From positions 1 through 43,837 of the forward strand of contig JABWBV010000003.1 of assembly GCA_013359445.1 (NCBI GenBank): a stretch of DNA of 43,837 bases, in the 5' to 3' direction. The first letter of the stretch is position 1, and the number at the start of each line of letters is the position of its first letter. This document shows, one piece after another, positions 30,841 to 40,325 of the stretch. The notes beneath the pieces are model-generated. The model did not search any database and was not told the origin of the DNA. It saw only the letters and a program-made list of their open reading frames with translations. The stretch is from Anaerolineales bacterium (lineage in GTDB: Bacteria; Chloroflexota; Anaerolineae; Anaerolineales; JABWBV01). The translations under genes and the position numbers were made by a program.

Positions 30841-32820
30841 TTAGTTTTTCGAAGATGTGGCCGGACTTTCGGCCATTACTTCGGGGATTTCTTTGTGGCG
30901 TTTTCTTGTTACGCCAATCTGGTAGGGGACATCGATGATGACAATATCCTGGTACACCTGCAAACGTGTCCGTAAAAAGTTCGCCGTTTGGTTGTGTAAG
31001 AGGTTTTCCATGAGGTTGTCGGAGACAAATTCCGGGATGACAACGGTGATGACCTGATCGGGGAATTCCACCGTATTTACCTTTTTGATGTAGTCTACCA
31101 ACGGGGTCAAGATATCCCGGTAGTCGTAAAAAATTGCCTCAAGTTTGATGCCTTCTGTAATTTCCGGGAAACGTTCCCAACGAATTTTGAACCGCTCTAA
31201 GGTGGCCTGGTCGGTTACGATGGTGACGGCCCGCACATCCGTCGAGAGCCGTTGGGCGTATCGTAAGGCTTGTAATGAACAGCGGTTGATGTCGCCAATG
31301 GGGATGATGACCGCTTCGGCAATCGGGGGGAAATCCTCTGAGGTCAGGTCTTTTGTTCGCAAGCCAAGTTTTACTTCTTGATAGTGGTGGTCAATCGAAT
31401 TGAACATATACACTAACAAGGGAATTGCCACGACGACGATCCATGCGCCTTCTGTAAATTTGGTCGCGATCAGGACGATCAAAACCATAAAAGTGACTAC
31501 GGCGCCAATTGCATTAACGGCACGCTTCCATCCGGTTCCAGTTTCATAGTGAATGCGGGTGTATTGGGTTTCCAGCACCTCCCCTGGTTTCAACTTGGAA
31601 ATTCTGCCCATTAGGCGGAACATCCCAGCCTGTGAGAGGCTGAAACTTAACATTACCCCTAAAGCGTAGAGGGGAAGCATGGCAATCTCATCCGCGTGAA
31701 AGATGATGACAATGATGGAAGACACGACGGCAAGCGTCATAATGCCACTGCCATAAACCAGCCGATCCCAGCGATTTTGCATCCAGCGCGGCATAAATCC
31801 ATCTTTCGACAAAAATGAACTCAGCCTGGGAAAATCTTGAAAACCGGTATTAGCGGCCAAAAACAGAATCAGGGCGGTAAAAATTTGCACCCAATAATAA
31901 AGGAAACCAGTCCCGGTGATCTGGCGGGTCATTTGGGACAAAATACTCTCCCCGTGGGAGGCCTCAGGGATTAGCCCCAAGTGTGTGGAAAGATAGGTAA
32001 TGCCGATGAACAAGGCCATTGCCATTACCCCCATCGCGACCATCGTTTGGGCGGCATTTTTTGACTCCGGGGCCTGGAACGCTTTCGTCCCATTGCTGAT
32101 TGCTTCGATCCCGGTCAAGGCTGTACACCCTCCGGCAAACGCCCTCAACAACACCCAAAGGTAAGCAAACCCCGAAAGGGCCGCACCTTCCACCATCTCA
32201 TGCGTTTCCGGGACAATGGGCGTCAAACCAAACCAGCCCCAATAACGTACCAGCCCGATCCCAATCACCAACAAAACGCCCCCCACAAACGCATAAGTTG
32301 GTACAGCGAAGATCGTCCCACTTTCTCGGACCCCTCTTAAGTTGACCCAGGTGATTAATAGAATGGCCGCCAAGGCCATCCAGACGCGGTATTCGACCAG
32401 CTCCGGGAAAGCCGACGTGACCGCACGTACCCCAGCCGCGGAAGACACGGACACGGTCAACACGTAATCTGTCAATAATGCTCCCGCGGCGATGAGTGAC
32501 GGGATTTTTCCCAGATTATCCTTTGTAACCGTATAGGCCCCACCGCCGTCTGGATAATGGATGATCGTTTGAATGTAGCTAAAAATCACCATCAAGACCA
32601 GGGCGGCGACTCCCAACCCAAGTGGTAAGGTCATACTTAAAGCCCCGGTTCCCAAAACAAGGAGCACACTCATAATGGCCTCGGTCGCGTACGCATTACT
32701 GCTGATGGGGTCCGACGCAAAGACAGCCAATGCACGCACTTTATCCAGACGCTCATGCGCCTCGCGGCTGGTGGGGAAAGGTTCACCGAATAAAAAACGA
32801 CGAATTGTTGGGATAGCCAT
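30841..32820 (-). CDS. kimA: KimA-type APC-superfamily potassium transporter
   Basis: Polytopic inner-membrane protein of 659 residues with about 12 spans and a cytosolic C-terminal domain from about 480. It resembles KimA (formerly YdaO), a high-affinity K+/H+ symporter. Matching features are RRFLFGEPF at the start, ALAVFASDPISSNAYATEAI near 30-50, IIHYPDGGGAYTVTKDNLGK near 85-104, then LLTDYVLTVSVSSAAGVRAV and TWVNLRGVRESGTIFAVP. The C-terminal part (VIIPIGDINRCSLQALRYAQ, VIPEFVSDNLMENLLHNQTA) is the regulatory domain. The DNA is more AT-rich than the Kdp genes upstream. Neighbouring KdpD/KdpE-type genes support a potassium role. Generic amino-acid permease is the alternative call. Confidence 0.85.
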   Translation of the reverse strand: MAIPTIRRFLFGEPFPTSREAHERLDKVRALAVFASDPISSNAYATEAIMSVLLVLGTGALSMTLPLGLGVAALVLMVIFSYIQTIIHYPDGGGAYTVTKDNLGKIPSLIAAGALLTDYVLTVSVSSAAGVRAVTSAFPELVEYRVWMALAAILLITWVNLRGVRESGTIFAVPTYAFVGGVLLVIGIGLVRYWGWFGLTPIVPETHEMVEGAALSGFAYLWVLLRAFAGGCTALTGIEAISNGTKAFQAPESKNAAQTMVAMGVMAMALFIGITYLSTHLGLIPEASHGESILSQMTRQITGTGFLYYWVQIFTALILFLAANTGFQDFPRLSSFLSKDGFMPRWMQNRWDRLVYGSGIMTLAVVSSIIVIIFHADEIAMLPLYALGVMLSFSLSQAGMFRLMGRISKLKPGEVLETQYTRIHYETGTGWKRAVNAIGAVVTFMVLIVLIATKFTEGAWIVVVAIPLLVYMFNSIDHHYQEVKLGLRTKDLTSEDFPPIAEAVIIPIGDINRCSLQALRYAQRLSTDVRAVTIVTDQATLERFKIRWERFPEITEGIKLEAIFYDYRDILTPLVDYIKKVNTVEFPDQVITVVIPEFVSDNLMENLLHNQTANFLRTRLQVYQDIVIIDVPYQIGVTRKRHKEIPEVMAESPATSSKN

Positions 32821-33090
32821 AGATGATTGTTCCTGGGAGAAATGTTGAAAGGTTTATCGCCCGCGTATTTTTTGGGCGTTTCGGATGGCGGTAATCGGCC
32901 CATGTTTTGGCTTACTTTGGCCTAATGGTATGGGCACACCTCCGCGCAACCACCCCACCCTGACCTACGCTGGGTGAGGCTAATTACACACCATTTTACT
33001 TTTGGTGAAAAGGACACGTTTGGGTACAAGACCCAAGAAATGTACCACTCGCATATAAAGAAATCATAAAAAAAGATGCCATGTGCATAA
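32821..33090 (-). promoter_or_regulatory. Structured leader upstream of the KimA-type gene
   Basis: The 317-base gap has no gene but four hairpins on the transcribed strand: 33020-33036 (TTGGGT/ACCCAA), 32953-32979 (CCTCACCC/GGGTGGGG with a G-U pair), 32898-32935 (GCCCAT/ATGGGC) and 32858-32878 (CGCCC/GGGCG). The last is close to the ribosome site. Potassium transporters of this family are often under riboswitch control, but I could not match the c-di-AMP (ydaO) core here. Confidence 0.45.
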
Positions 33091-33128
33091 AGAAAAAATA
33101 AAAACGCCCTGGGGGAAAGGCCCGGACG
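33090..33128 (-). terminator. Rho-independent-type terminator after the KdpE-like gene
   Basis: On the minus strand, CGTCCGGGCC ... CCAGGGCG forms an imperfect stem followed by TTTTTATTTTTTC, 9 bases past the stop at 33138. It closes the kdp-type operon. Confidence 0.7.
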
Positions 33129-33137
33129 TGGTTTGGC

Positions 33138-33836
33138 TCATTCGTCAGGGGAAAATCGATACCCAATTCCGGGTTCGCTGAGTAAATAGCGGGGGTGTTT
33201 CGAGTCAGCCTCCAATTTTTTGCGGAGCTGGCTCATATATACGCGTAGATATTCTACGTTGCTTTCGTATCCCCCGCCCCAAACTTTCATTAAAATATTT
33301 TGATGTGTGAGCACCCGCCCCATATTTTTGACCAGGTAGGTGAGCAGACGAAATTCTGTCGCGGTGAGTTTAACCTCAGTCCCTTTTCGTGTCACAAGAT
33401 GCGCGCCAAGGTCAATCACCAAATCTCCAGCCGTGACGATCACTTCTTTTGTGGCTTCCACAGACTGGGCGGAGTGGCGTAAGGCCACGCGGATCCGTGC
33501 AAGTAGTTCTTCGATGCCGAAGGGCTTAACCAGATAGTCGTCTGCGCCCTGATCGAGCGCGCGCACTTTGTCGCGTTCATCTTCCCGCACGGAGAGGACG
33601 ATGATCGGGATTTGCGTCCACTCCCGCAGGCGACGGCAAACTGTGAACCCGTCCACGTCGGGCAGACCAAGATCGAGAATAACCAGATCTGGGAGCGTGG
33701 TGGCGGCCAGGGTCAGGCCTTCTTCGCCGCGCCCGGTGGCGGTCACGCGGAAATGTTTGGCCAGCAGGATCGTGCGGAGGGCGCGGAGAATTTGCGGTTC
33801 GTCGTCAATGACCAGGATGTGCGGTTGGGGCGTCAT
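33138..33836 (-). CDS. KdpE-like OmpR-family response regulator (copy 1)
   Basis: DNA-binding regulator of 232 residues. The receiver has D11-D12, phosphoacceptor D55 in LVILDLGLPDVDG, IVLSVREDERDKVRALDQGA and the Lys in YLVKPF. The OmpR-type winged helix starts near 130 (VKLTATEFRLLTYLVKNMGR, VWGGGYESNVEYLRVYMSQL, EPGIGYRF). LDLGLPD.DG and SVRE followed by ALDQGADDYL are KdpE-like. It overlaps the kinase at 33833 by ATGA, so the two are made together. It is the last gene of the potassium operon before the terminator at 33090. Confidence 0.9.
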   Translation of the reverse strand: MTPQPHILVIDDEPQILRALRTILLAKHFRVTATGRGEEGLTLAATTLPDLVILDLGLPDVDGFTVCRRLREWTQIPIIVLSVREDERDKVRALDQGADDYLVKPFGIEELLARIRVALRHSAQSVEATKEVIVTAGDLVIDLGAHLVTRKGTEVKLTATEFRLLTYLVKNMGRVLTHQNILMKVWGGGYESNVEYLRVYMSQLRKKLEADSKHPRYLLSEPGIGYRFSPDE

Positions 33837-35287
33837 AGGATTTCACTCTCCAGGGCAGGGGGGGGATGTCCGTTCCAGGCCAGGGGGAGGGTAAAACAAA
33901 ATGCGAACCCACCCGGCAGGTTTTCCGCCCAGATATTTCCGCCGTGTGCTTCCACAATCCCCTTGCAGATTGACAGCCCCAGCCCCGTGCCTGTGACCCG
34001 GTCTGCATTTGTCACGCGATGAAATTTATCGAAAATACGCGGCAGATGCTCGGCAGGGACAGGTGGCCCCTGATTGGTCACGCGCACGGACAAGTTTTGG
34101 GGAATTTCGGCGCGCGCCAGAATTTGAATGTCCGTGTGTGCGGGCGCGTATTTGATGCTGTTGCTGATCAGGTTGGTGAAGACCCGTTGAAGTTGATAAT
34201 AGTCTACCGGCACGAGGGGCAGGTTGTCCGGCACGTCAACCAGCAGACGATGTGCTTCCAGCCCTCGCCGCATTCGCCCTGCCGCCGACTCTACGATTTC
34301 GGCCAAAACATTCCAGTTGCGGTCGGGTTTCAGCGCCCCCGCTTCAAGGCGGGACATATCCAGCAGGTTGCCGACGAGTTGGTTCAGTTGATCGGTCTCT
34401 TCGTCCACCACGGCAAGCAGTTCTTCTCGCACAGCGGCGTCATCCCAACTCACTTCGCTACTGAGTAAACTGGTGATGGAGGCTTTGATGGTGGCTAATG
34501 GCGTGCGGAGTTCGTGCGAAACCGATGAAAGCAGGGCAGATTTCATCCGGTCGCTTTCTTCCAGCACTTGGGCGCGGGTTTCGGCTTGCAAAAGGGTGGC
34601 CCGTTCCATCGCCAAGGCGGTTTGAGTCACAAACGTTTGAAGCATTTGTTTTTCGGAAACGTTGAGCGGAGTTTCTCGCCACAGATGAAATTCCCCTAAC
34701 AGGCGGTGTGCGGCTGAAATCGGCTGGATGATATCTGGGACACCGGAGGGCGCGGTCTGATCCGTGGGGGTCGCCACCGAGATCGGGGCCTCCGCGGGGG
34801 TGGAAAGGTTCGCGCGCACGAACCTGGCCCGAAACGTTTCCTGCGCCTGGCTCACCAACACATGCGCGATTTCCGGCAGATCGTTCACCCCCACAAGCCG
34901 CACACTCAATTCATATAACCGGGTTGTTTCCAATTCTCTGGCCTGCGCGGCTTCTAAATTTTTCCGGGCGCGGCCCACCAATTGACTCGTCAATACGACA
35001 ACCAGAAAAAAAATAGCCAACCCAATCAAATCCTGCGTATGGAGAACATCAAAAGTATAGTACGGGCGCGTAAAAAAGTAGTTTAGCGCTAGAAATGCCG
35101 AAAACCCCGAAACCAACCCAGGGCTTAGCCCCCAAAGGGTTGTGCTCACCAAAACCGGGATCAGATAAACCAACGCAATGGTAGAAGTGCTTAAAAAATC
35201 CCGTATAAAAAATAGAATGGCAGTGGTAAGGAGAGTTATCACCACTGCCAGAATAAGCTTTAGGGAAGGAGATAAAACGGCTTTCAC
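33833..35287 (-). CDS. KdpD-like sensor histidine kinase lacking the N-terminal KdpD domain
   Basis: A 484-residue membrane kinase equivalent to the C-terminal half of KdpD. Three to four closely spaced spans (LKLILAVVITLLTTAILFFI, ALVYLIPVLVSTTLWGLSPG, LIGLAIFFLVVVLTSQLVG) form a DUF4118 sensor. A GAF-like segment follows, then HisKA with SSVSHELRTPLATIKASITS near residue 257 and HATPase with NLISNSIKYAP and GTGLGLSICKGIVEAHGG. The Walker-type KdpD and USP domains are absent. The start is uncertain: GTG at 35287 gives VKAVLSPS, while GTG at 35320 adds 11 residues. It pairs with 33138-33836 and duplicates the full KdpD/KdpE pair upstream in the same operon. Confidence 0.88.
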   Translation of the reverse strand: MKAVLSPSLKLILAVVITLLTTAILFFIRDFLSTSTIALVYLIPVLVSTTLWGLSPGLVSGFSAFLALNYFFTRPYYTFDVLHTQDLIGLAIFFLVVVLTSQLVGRARKNLEAAQARELETTRLYELSVRLVGVNDLPEIAHVLVSQAQETFRARFVRANLSTPAEAPISVATPTDQTAPSGVPDIIQPISAAHRLLGEFHLWRETPLNVSEKQMLQTFVTQTALAMERATLLQAETRAQVLEESDRMKSALLSSVSHELRTPLATIKASITSLLSSEVSWDDAAVREELLAVVDEETDQLNQLVGNLLDMSRLEAGALKPDRNWNVLAEIVESAAGRMRRGLEAHRLLVDVPDNLPLVPVDYYQLQRVFTNLISNSIKYAPAHTDIQILARAEIPQNLSVRVTNQGPPVPAEHLPRIFDKFHRVTNADRVTGTGLGLSICKGIVEAHGGNIWAENLPGGFAFCFTLPLAWNGHPPPALESEIL

Positions 35288-35341
35288 ATGATAAGTGTAC
35301 CATGCCGCGGGAAGAGACACTCGGTCCCATTGCCCGTCGTT

Positions 35342-36049
35342 TCACTCCACCTTAAACCGATACCCCACCCCCGGCTCCGTCAAAATAAAACTGGGCCGCG
35401 CGGCGTCCGGCTCGATCTTCCGGCGCAAATTGCTGATATTCACCCTCAGCATGTGGTATTCACTTTCGTACCCCGTGCCCCACACCTGCCGCAACAACTG
35501 CTGATGCGTCAACACCTTACCCGCGTGCGTGATCAGCACCCGCAGCAGGTCATATTCCGTCGGGGTCAGTTTGACTTCCACGCCACTCACTTTCACCAAA
35601 CGGTGCGTAAAATCCACGGCCAGCGCCCCTTCCGTAAAGGTCGTTGTGGTCTCCGGGCGGACGGCACGGCGCAGAGCGGCCCGGATGCGCGCCATCAGTT
35701 CCCCCGCGTGGAACGGTTTGGTCAGGTAATCGTCCGCGCCCGCGTCCAGCGCGGCGATTTTGTCCGTCTCCTGTTCCCGCACGGACAGGATAATGATCGG
35801 GATTTCCGTCCACTCCCGCAGGCGGCGCGTGACTTCGATGCCGTCCATGTCCGGCAAACCCAGATCGAGAATCACCAGATCAGGCCGGTGCTGGACGACG
35901 GCGGCGAGCGCTTCCTGCCCGTTGGCGGCCTCGTGTACGGTGTGGCCGTGGGCGGTTAATGCGGTGGATAGAAAACGACGAATCGCCCGCTCATCATCCA
36001 CGATGACGATCACGATACCGGCGGAAACAGAACTTCCGTGGTCGGTCAT
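35342..36049 (-). CDS. kdpE: KdpE-like OmpR-family response regulator (copy 2)
   Basis: A 235-residue regulator with receiver D18-D19, phosphoacceptor D62 in LVILDLGLPDMDG, IILSVREQETDKIAALDAGA and DDYLTKPF. A winged-helix output follows (VKLTPTEYDLLRVLITHAGK, LLRQVWGTGYESEYHMLRVN, EPGVGYRFKVE). It is closer to classical KdpE than copy 1 and overlaps the stop of full-length KdpD by ATGA. KdpE activates kdp transport genes under K+ limitation or osmotic stress. Here only kdpC is nearby. Confidence 0.92.
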   Translation of the reverse strand: MTDHGSSVSAGIVIVIVDDERAIRRFLSTALTAHGHTVHEAANGQEALAAVVQHRPDLVILDLGLPDMDGIEVTRRLREWTEIPIIILSVREQETDKIAALDAGADDYLTKPFHAGELMARIRAALRRAVRPETTTTFTEGALAVDFTHRLVKVSGVEVKLTPTEYDLLRVLITHAGKVLTHQQLLRQVWGTGYESEYHMLRVNISNLRRKIEPDAARPSFILTEPGVGYRFKVE

Positions 36050-38742
36050 GGGACGTTCTCCATTTTCGGGGTCGAAAGGGGGAGGGCGAAGGTGAACAGG
36101 GCACCACCCCCCGCGCGGTTCTGCGCCCAGATCCGCCCCCCATGCGCCTCCACAATCCCCTTGCTGATGGACAACCCCAGGCCGGTTCCCCCCACCCCGC
36201 CGGCGCCCGCTCCGCCCGCCGATTGCCGTACCCGGTAGAACTTGTCAAAAATTCGTTCCTGTTCCGCCTCTGGGATGCCGTTTCCCCGGTCGGCAATTTC
36301 CACCAACACCTCGCGCGCGTACACCATCGCCCGGACCAGAATCGGCTTGTCGGGCGGGGAATATTTGTCGGCATTATCCAATAAATTGACGATCACCTGC
36401 ACCACGAGCACAAAATCCATCGGCACCAGAGGCATGTCGCTTGGCAAACTGAGTTTCACTTCCCGGTGGCGCAGACGAGGCCCCAATTGGGAGAGCGCGA
36501 CCCCTATCGCATCCTGCAAATCCCCCGGCTTGAGGGCGATGCGGAGCGCCCCCGATTCCAGCCGGGTCATGTCCAGCAGATTGCCGACGAGCCGGTTCAA
36601 GCGGTCGGCTTCTTCGGCGGCAGTGGCGAGCAAATCCTGGCGGGCGGGTTCGTCCAACAGGGGCGCCTCCTCGCGCAGGGCGCTGAGCGCGCCCGTGATC
36701 GAAGCGAGAGGGGTGCGAAGGTCGTGGGAGATGGAGTTGAGGAGGGCGGTTTGAAGTTTTTCCGTTTCCTGCAACAGTTGGGCGTGGCGCGCTTTTTCGG
36801 CAAACTGCACCCGCTCAATCGCGAGCGCGGTCTGACTGGCGAAAGATTCGAGCAGGCGGCTTTGTTCGGGCAGAATGGGCAGACGGTTTTCGGGAAACAC
36901 GCCCAGCACCCCGATCCCCTCCTGGCTTTGCAGGGGCAGGTACAAGCCCTCCGCCCCGGTCAGGGTATCGGTGCCGTGCCCGGCGGGTTGGCCCTTCTCG
37001 TAGGCCCAGGTTGCCACGGCTTTTTCGTGGTCGGTCAGCGTCAGCCCGTTGCTCATCGCGAGCGGACGGATGTCCTCATGTTCGTGGATAAACAGCACCA
37101 CCCGTGCCCCCACCAGTTTTTCCGCGTGCGTAACAACGGCTTCCCCGATGTTGATCAGGTCAGCGGCGGTGGCGAGGGCGCGGCTAAGTTCGTATTGTGC
37201 GGCGGTTTGCGCTTCCCGACGTTGGGCGGTGCGGGCTTGCTCGCGGACGCGCGAGGCCAGGTTGCCCGTCACAAATCCGGTGCCCAGAAAAGCGATAAAC
37301 GTCAAAATGTATTCGGCATCGGAAACGGCAAAAAGATAATAGGGGGGAATGAAGATGAGATCGAAAGCAATCACCCCTAACAGGGACGCCAGGATCGCCG
37401 GAGACCGCCCCCACCACACGGCGGCCATCACCACCGCGATGAGATAGAGCATGACCAGGTTGGTGGGTTCGATGACCCCGCGCAAAGGCAGACCGATCAG
37501 GGTGACGGCAAGGATCAGCAGGGTGCTTTGTAACCACCGTTTCCAACGGTGTTGGAGCATGGGCGAGGGTAGGGTAAATTCGACTTTTCCCTCATCCCCT
37601 GGCTCGGCACTGATTACGTACACATCAATGTGCCCGCTGTGGTGAATGATCTGGTCCACAATCGAACGCCGCATCATCGCCGCCCATCCGGTGTGAATAG
37701 GTTTCCCCGCGACAATTTTGGTGATGTTGTTGGCGTGGGCGTAGGTGAGGATCGCTTCGGTGACGGAATTGCCGGGCAGGGTGAGACTCTTGGCCCCCAA
37801 CTCATCCGCCAGGCGCAAAGCGCGGGTGATCCGATCGTGATCGGCGTCGGACAGTTGGGTTTGATCGGGGAGTTCGACGTAGACGGCGAACCATTCCGCG
37901 TTGAGCCGGTTCGCCAGCCGCCGCGCGGTGCGGACGAGCCGTTCACTGAGCGGGTTGGGGCCAATGCACACGAGCAGACGTTCCCCCGCAGGCCAGGGTC
38001 CGGCGATGGCGTGGGTTTGCATGTACGCCCGCATTTGTGCGTCCACCCGGTCGGCGGTGCGGCGGAGGGCCATCTCGCGGAGGGCGGTGAGATTGCCGGG
38101 GCGGAAAAATTTGCGGGTCGCCCGCGCGGCTTGATCGGGCACGTACACTTTGCCTTCGTCCAACCGTTGGCGGAGTTCGGCGGGGGGGAGGTCAATCAAC
38201 TCGATCTCGTCCGCCTCGTCCAGCACCCAATCGGGCACCGTTTCCCGCACGATGATCCCCGTGATTTGTGCGACGACATCGTTCAAACTTTCGAGATGTT
38301 GAATGTTGAGCGTGGTGTGAACGCCAATCCCCGCCTCTAGCAGTTCTTGAATATCCTGGTAGCGTTTGTCGTGGCGGCAACCGGGGGCGTTGGTGTGGGC
38401 GAGTTCGTCCACGAGGGCGATGTGCGGCTGGCGGGCGAGGACCGCGTCCAAATCCATTTCGGGAATGGACACGCCCCGATATTCAATGGACTGCCGGGGG
38501 ATGATTTCCAGGCCCTTGAGCATTTCTTCCGTTTCCGCGCGTTTGTGCGTTTCGACATATGCCGCGACAACATCCGCCCCTTCCGCGCGGAGTTGTTGCG
38601 CCGCTTCCAGCATGGCAAACGTTTTCCCGACGCCTGCGGCGTATCCGAGGAAGATTTTGAATTTCCCGCGTTTTTGCCGCGTTTCTTCGCGCTGGACGTG
38701 TTCGAGGAGTTGATCGGGGTTGGGGCGGGTGGAGGGGGGCAT
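36046..38742 (-). CDS. kdpD: Full-length KdpD osmosensitive K+ sensor histidine kinase
   Basis: An 898-residue sensor kinase with the whole KdpD layout. The N-terminal KdpD domain has Walker A GYAAGVGKTFAML near residue 33 and Walker B ALVDELAHTNAPGCRHDKRY near 110. The USP domain is near 240-360 (LLVCIGPNPLSERLVRTARR, KIVAGKPIHTGW). The DUF4118 spans are near 390-500, a GAF domain near 510-640, HisKA SISHDLRTPLASITGALSAL near 670, and HATPase NLLDNADKYSPPDKPI and GTGLGLSISKGIVEAHGG near the end. ATG at 38742 is preferred, but a TTG at 38766 would add eight residues. Translation is coupled to kdpE (ATGA). It controls K+ uptake genes. Confidence 0.95.
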   Translation of the reverse strand: MPPSTRPNPDQLLEHVQREETRQKRGKFKIFLGYAAGVGKTFAMLEAAQQLRAEGADVVAAYVETHKRAETEEMLKGLEIIPRQSIEYRGVSIPEMDLDAVLARQPHIALVDELAHTNAPGCRHDKRYQDIQELLEAGIGVHTTLNIQHLESLNDVVAQITGIIVRETVPDWVLDEADEIELIDLPPAELRQRLDEGKVYVPDQAARATRKFFRPGNLTALREMALRRTADRVDAQMRAYMQTHAIAGPWPAGERLLVCIGPNPLSERLVRTARRLANRLNAEWFAVYVELPDQTQLSDADHDRITRALRLADELGAKSLTLPGNSVTEAILTYAHANNITKIVAGKPIHTGWAAMMRRSIVDQIIHHSGHIDVYVISAEPGDEGKVEFTLPSPMLQHRWKRWLQSTLLILAVTLIGLPLRGVIEPTNLVMLYLIAVVMAAVWWGRSPAILASLLGVIAFDLIFIPPYYLFAVSDAEYILTFIAFLGTGFVTGNLASRVREQARTAQRREAQTAAQYELSRALATAADLINIGEAVVTHAEKLVGARVVLFIHEHEDIRPLAMSNGLTLTDHEKAVATWAYEKGQPAGHGTDTLTGAEGLYLPLQSQEGIGVLGVFPENRLPILPEQSRLLESFASQTALAIERVQFAEKARHAQLLQETEKLQTALLNSISHDLRTPLASITGALSALREEAPLLDEPARQDLLATAAEEADRLNRLVGNLLDMTRLESGALRIALKPGDLQDAIGVALSQLGPRLRHREVKLSLPSDMPLVPMDFVLVVQVIVNLLDNADKYSPPDKPILVRAMVYAREVLVEIADRGNGIPEAEQERIFDKFYRVRQSAGGAGAGGVGGTGLGLSISKGIVEAHGGRIWAQNRAGGGALFTFALPLSTPKMENVP

Positions 38743-38793
38743 TTTTTTTGATTCTACCCCATCCAATCTCTACCTCAATGGTATGAAACGTTC

Positions 38794-39510
38794 TTAGACG
38801 AACTCAAGGGCACGCTTTTGCCACATCTCGACATTCACGCCCTTAATCAACAGCCACAAAGGGAACAGTAATTCGCCTATGAATGTAAATTGGCTAACCG
38901 TGATTTCAAGGTTGGGGAAAAAGAATGGGGCAAAGAAATCAATGAGGTAGCCAAAGCATCCAATCATCAGCAGAATCCCCAGAAATTTTGGCAGAAAACC
39001 TGACTTGAAAACTAGATAGCCCATAGGGAACAGCCAAAAACCCCAAAAGATACTGGCGATGCTCACCCCATAATCGTGCATGTCTAAAAAGAAGACTACT
39101 AGCGCCTGCAACTGTGCCGTGTTGAAAACGGCTAGATGGTCAGTACCGTTCAGTAGCGCTAGAACGGCAAACTGATTAATTTCGCTCAACATGGCAATAG
39201 GTGCGGCGAGGAAAATAAATATCACCATTAGTGAAGCCATGTACTTATTAACGGATTTCAGAAGCTGGTATAGGGTCAGCACCACAGAAATGTTGACAAT
39301 CTGGATGAGGAGAGCAGTCAGAATGCTAAGGCGATAGACCGATATGGAGTTAGCGATGTTCGTCGCGGTTGCTGTGGCATCTCCCGGTACAACAAATGCA
39401 ATAGGAACGTACAGTAGTCCAAAAATACCAAGTGGCAAGAGAAGTAAATAAAGGAACCCTGCAAGCCTGGCTGTTCTCTGGATAGATTTCGTATCTTCTT
39501 TGGTTGTCAT
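38794..39510 (-). CDS. DUF4386-type integral membrane protein
   Basis: A 238-residue protein with about six membrane spans (GFLYLLLLPLGIFGLLYVPI, LSILTALLIQIVNISVVLTL, YMASLMVIFIFLAAPIAML, GVSIASIFWGFWLFPMGYLV, LGILLMIGCFGYLIDFFAPF). The start TARLAGFLYLLLL and the SSxxLPKFLG-like KSGFLPKFLGILLMIG match DUF4386 proteins, whose function is unknown. Its codons are clearly more AT-rich than those of kdpC and kdpD on either side, which suggests a later insertion into the kdp operon. A Shine-Dalgarno AGAAAGGA precedes the ATG at 39510. Confidence 0.78.
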   Translation of the reverse strand: MTTKEDTKSIQRTARLAGFLYLLLLPLGIFGLLYVPIAFVVPGDATATATNIANSISVYRLSILTALLIQIVNISVVLTLYQLLKSVNKYMASLMVIFIFLAAPIAMLSEINQFAVLALLNGTDHLAVFNTAQLQALVVFFLDMHDYGVSIASIFWGFWLFPMGYLVFKSGFLPKFLGILLMIGCFGYLIDFFAPFFFPNLEITVSQFTFIGELLFPLWLLIKGVNVEMWQKRALEFV

Positions 39511-39575
39511 CGTTTTTCCTTTCTAAGTAAATATTTTTAAAATTCTTTCAACAAGTCACTTAACACGCTAAAAGT

Positions 39576-40208
39576 TTATTTTACTGAGCTTTGGGAATAG
39601 TCTACGTCAATATATTCTGTAAGTTGCAAATCCAATGCCATATTCAATCGCAACACATTGACCCGCGCCTCGCCGAAAAACCCGAACTGTCTGCCTTCGG
39701 TGAATTCATCTACGAGCTGACGAACCTGCTCTTCCGTGATGCCTCGCGCGCGCGCAACGCGGGCCACCTGGTACAACGCGGCGGCAACGCTGATGTGCGG
39801 GTCCAGCCCACTCGCGGAGGCGGTGACCAGATCAACGGGGATGGGCAGGGTGTTGTCCGGGTCGGCGGCTTTGAGGGCATCTATGCGCGCTTGCACCCTA
39901 TCGGTCAACGCGGGATTCAACGGGCCGTAGTTGGAGCCGGAGGAGGCGGTCAGATGTTCGGCATTGAAGGCGTTGTAGGCAACCGTGCCCGTCGCGGATA
40001 GCCGCCCCCAAAAGTATTTCGGATCATCAAAGGACTGGCCGATCAGTTCCGACCCCACCGGTTGCCTGTCTTGCACGATCAGACTCCCGTTGGCTTGATG
40101 GGGGAAGATGACCTGGGCAACGGCGGTGACCGTCAGGGGGTAGATCACGCCGGTGACGAAGGTGAGGAGACATAAGATGATGAGGGCGGGTTTGAATTGA
40201 GAGAACAT
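39576..40208 (-). CDS. kdpC: KdpC, K+-transporting ATPase C subunit (orphan)
   Basis: Single-span accessory subunit that stabilises the KdpFABC potassium pump. The 210-residue product begins with the membrane segment [20 protein letters not shown] near 6-25. Next are the family stretches [20 protein letters not shown] near 65, [13 protein letters not shown] near 100, [20 protein letters not shown] near 140, and [20 protein letters not shown] near 170. ATG at 40208 places the membrane segment directly at the N-terminus, as in the family. It should follow kdpA and kdpB, but neither is present. A palindromic repeat (40234-40313) and an unrelated small gene lie upstream instead. Confidence 0.95.
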   Translation of the reverse strand: MFSQFKPALIILCLLTFVTGVIYPLTVTAVAQVIFPHQANGSLIVQDRQPVGSELIGQSFDDPKYFWGRLSATGTVAYNAFNAEHLTASSGSNYGPLNPALTDRVQARIDALKAADPDNTLPIPVDLVTASASGLDPHISVAAALYQVARVARARGITEEQVRQLVDEFTEGRQFGFFGEARVNVLRLNMALDLQLTEYIDVDYSQSSVK

Positions 40209-40233
40209 GGGGTTTCCTGTTGATGATTTGTTC

Positions 40234-40313
40234 GTAGTGAGGCACACCAGTGCCGTGTTTGTGGGGACAGCTTGCACGTCCCCGCACTATCCCGCACTGC
40301 CGTGCGTGACTAC
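40234..40313. repeat. 80-bp palindromic element in place of kdpAB
   Basis: Begins GTAGTGAGGCACACCAGTGC and ends CACTGCCGTGCGTGACTAC. The ends are inverted and the middle holds TGGGGACAG ... CGTCCCCG. The GTAGTGA/TGACTAC ends recall the element at 22340. It fills the gap between kdpC and the coiled-coil gene. Confidence 0.7.
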
Positions 40314-40325
40314 AAACGAATGGGT

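Noticed and set aside
32821-33137. c-di-AMP (ydaO) riboswitch before the KimA-type gene
   Set aside because: I looked for the conserved core strings and did not find them in order on either strand. It is kept only as an unassigned structured leader.
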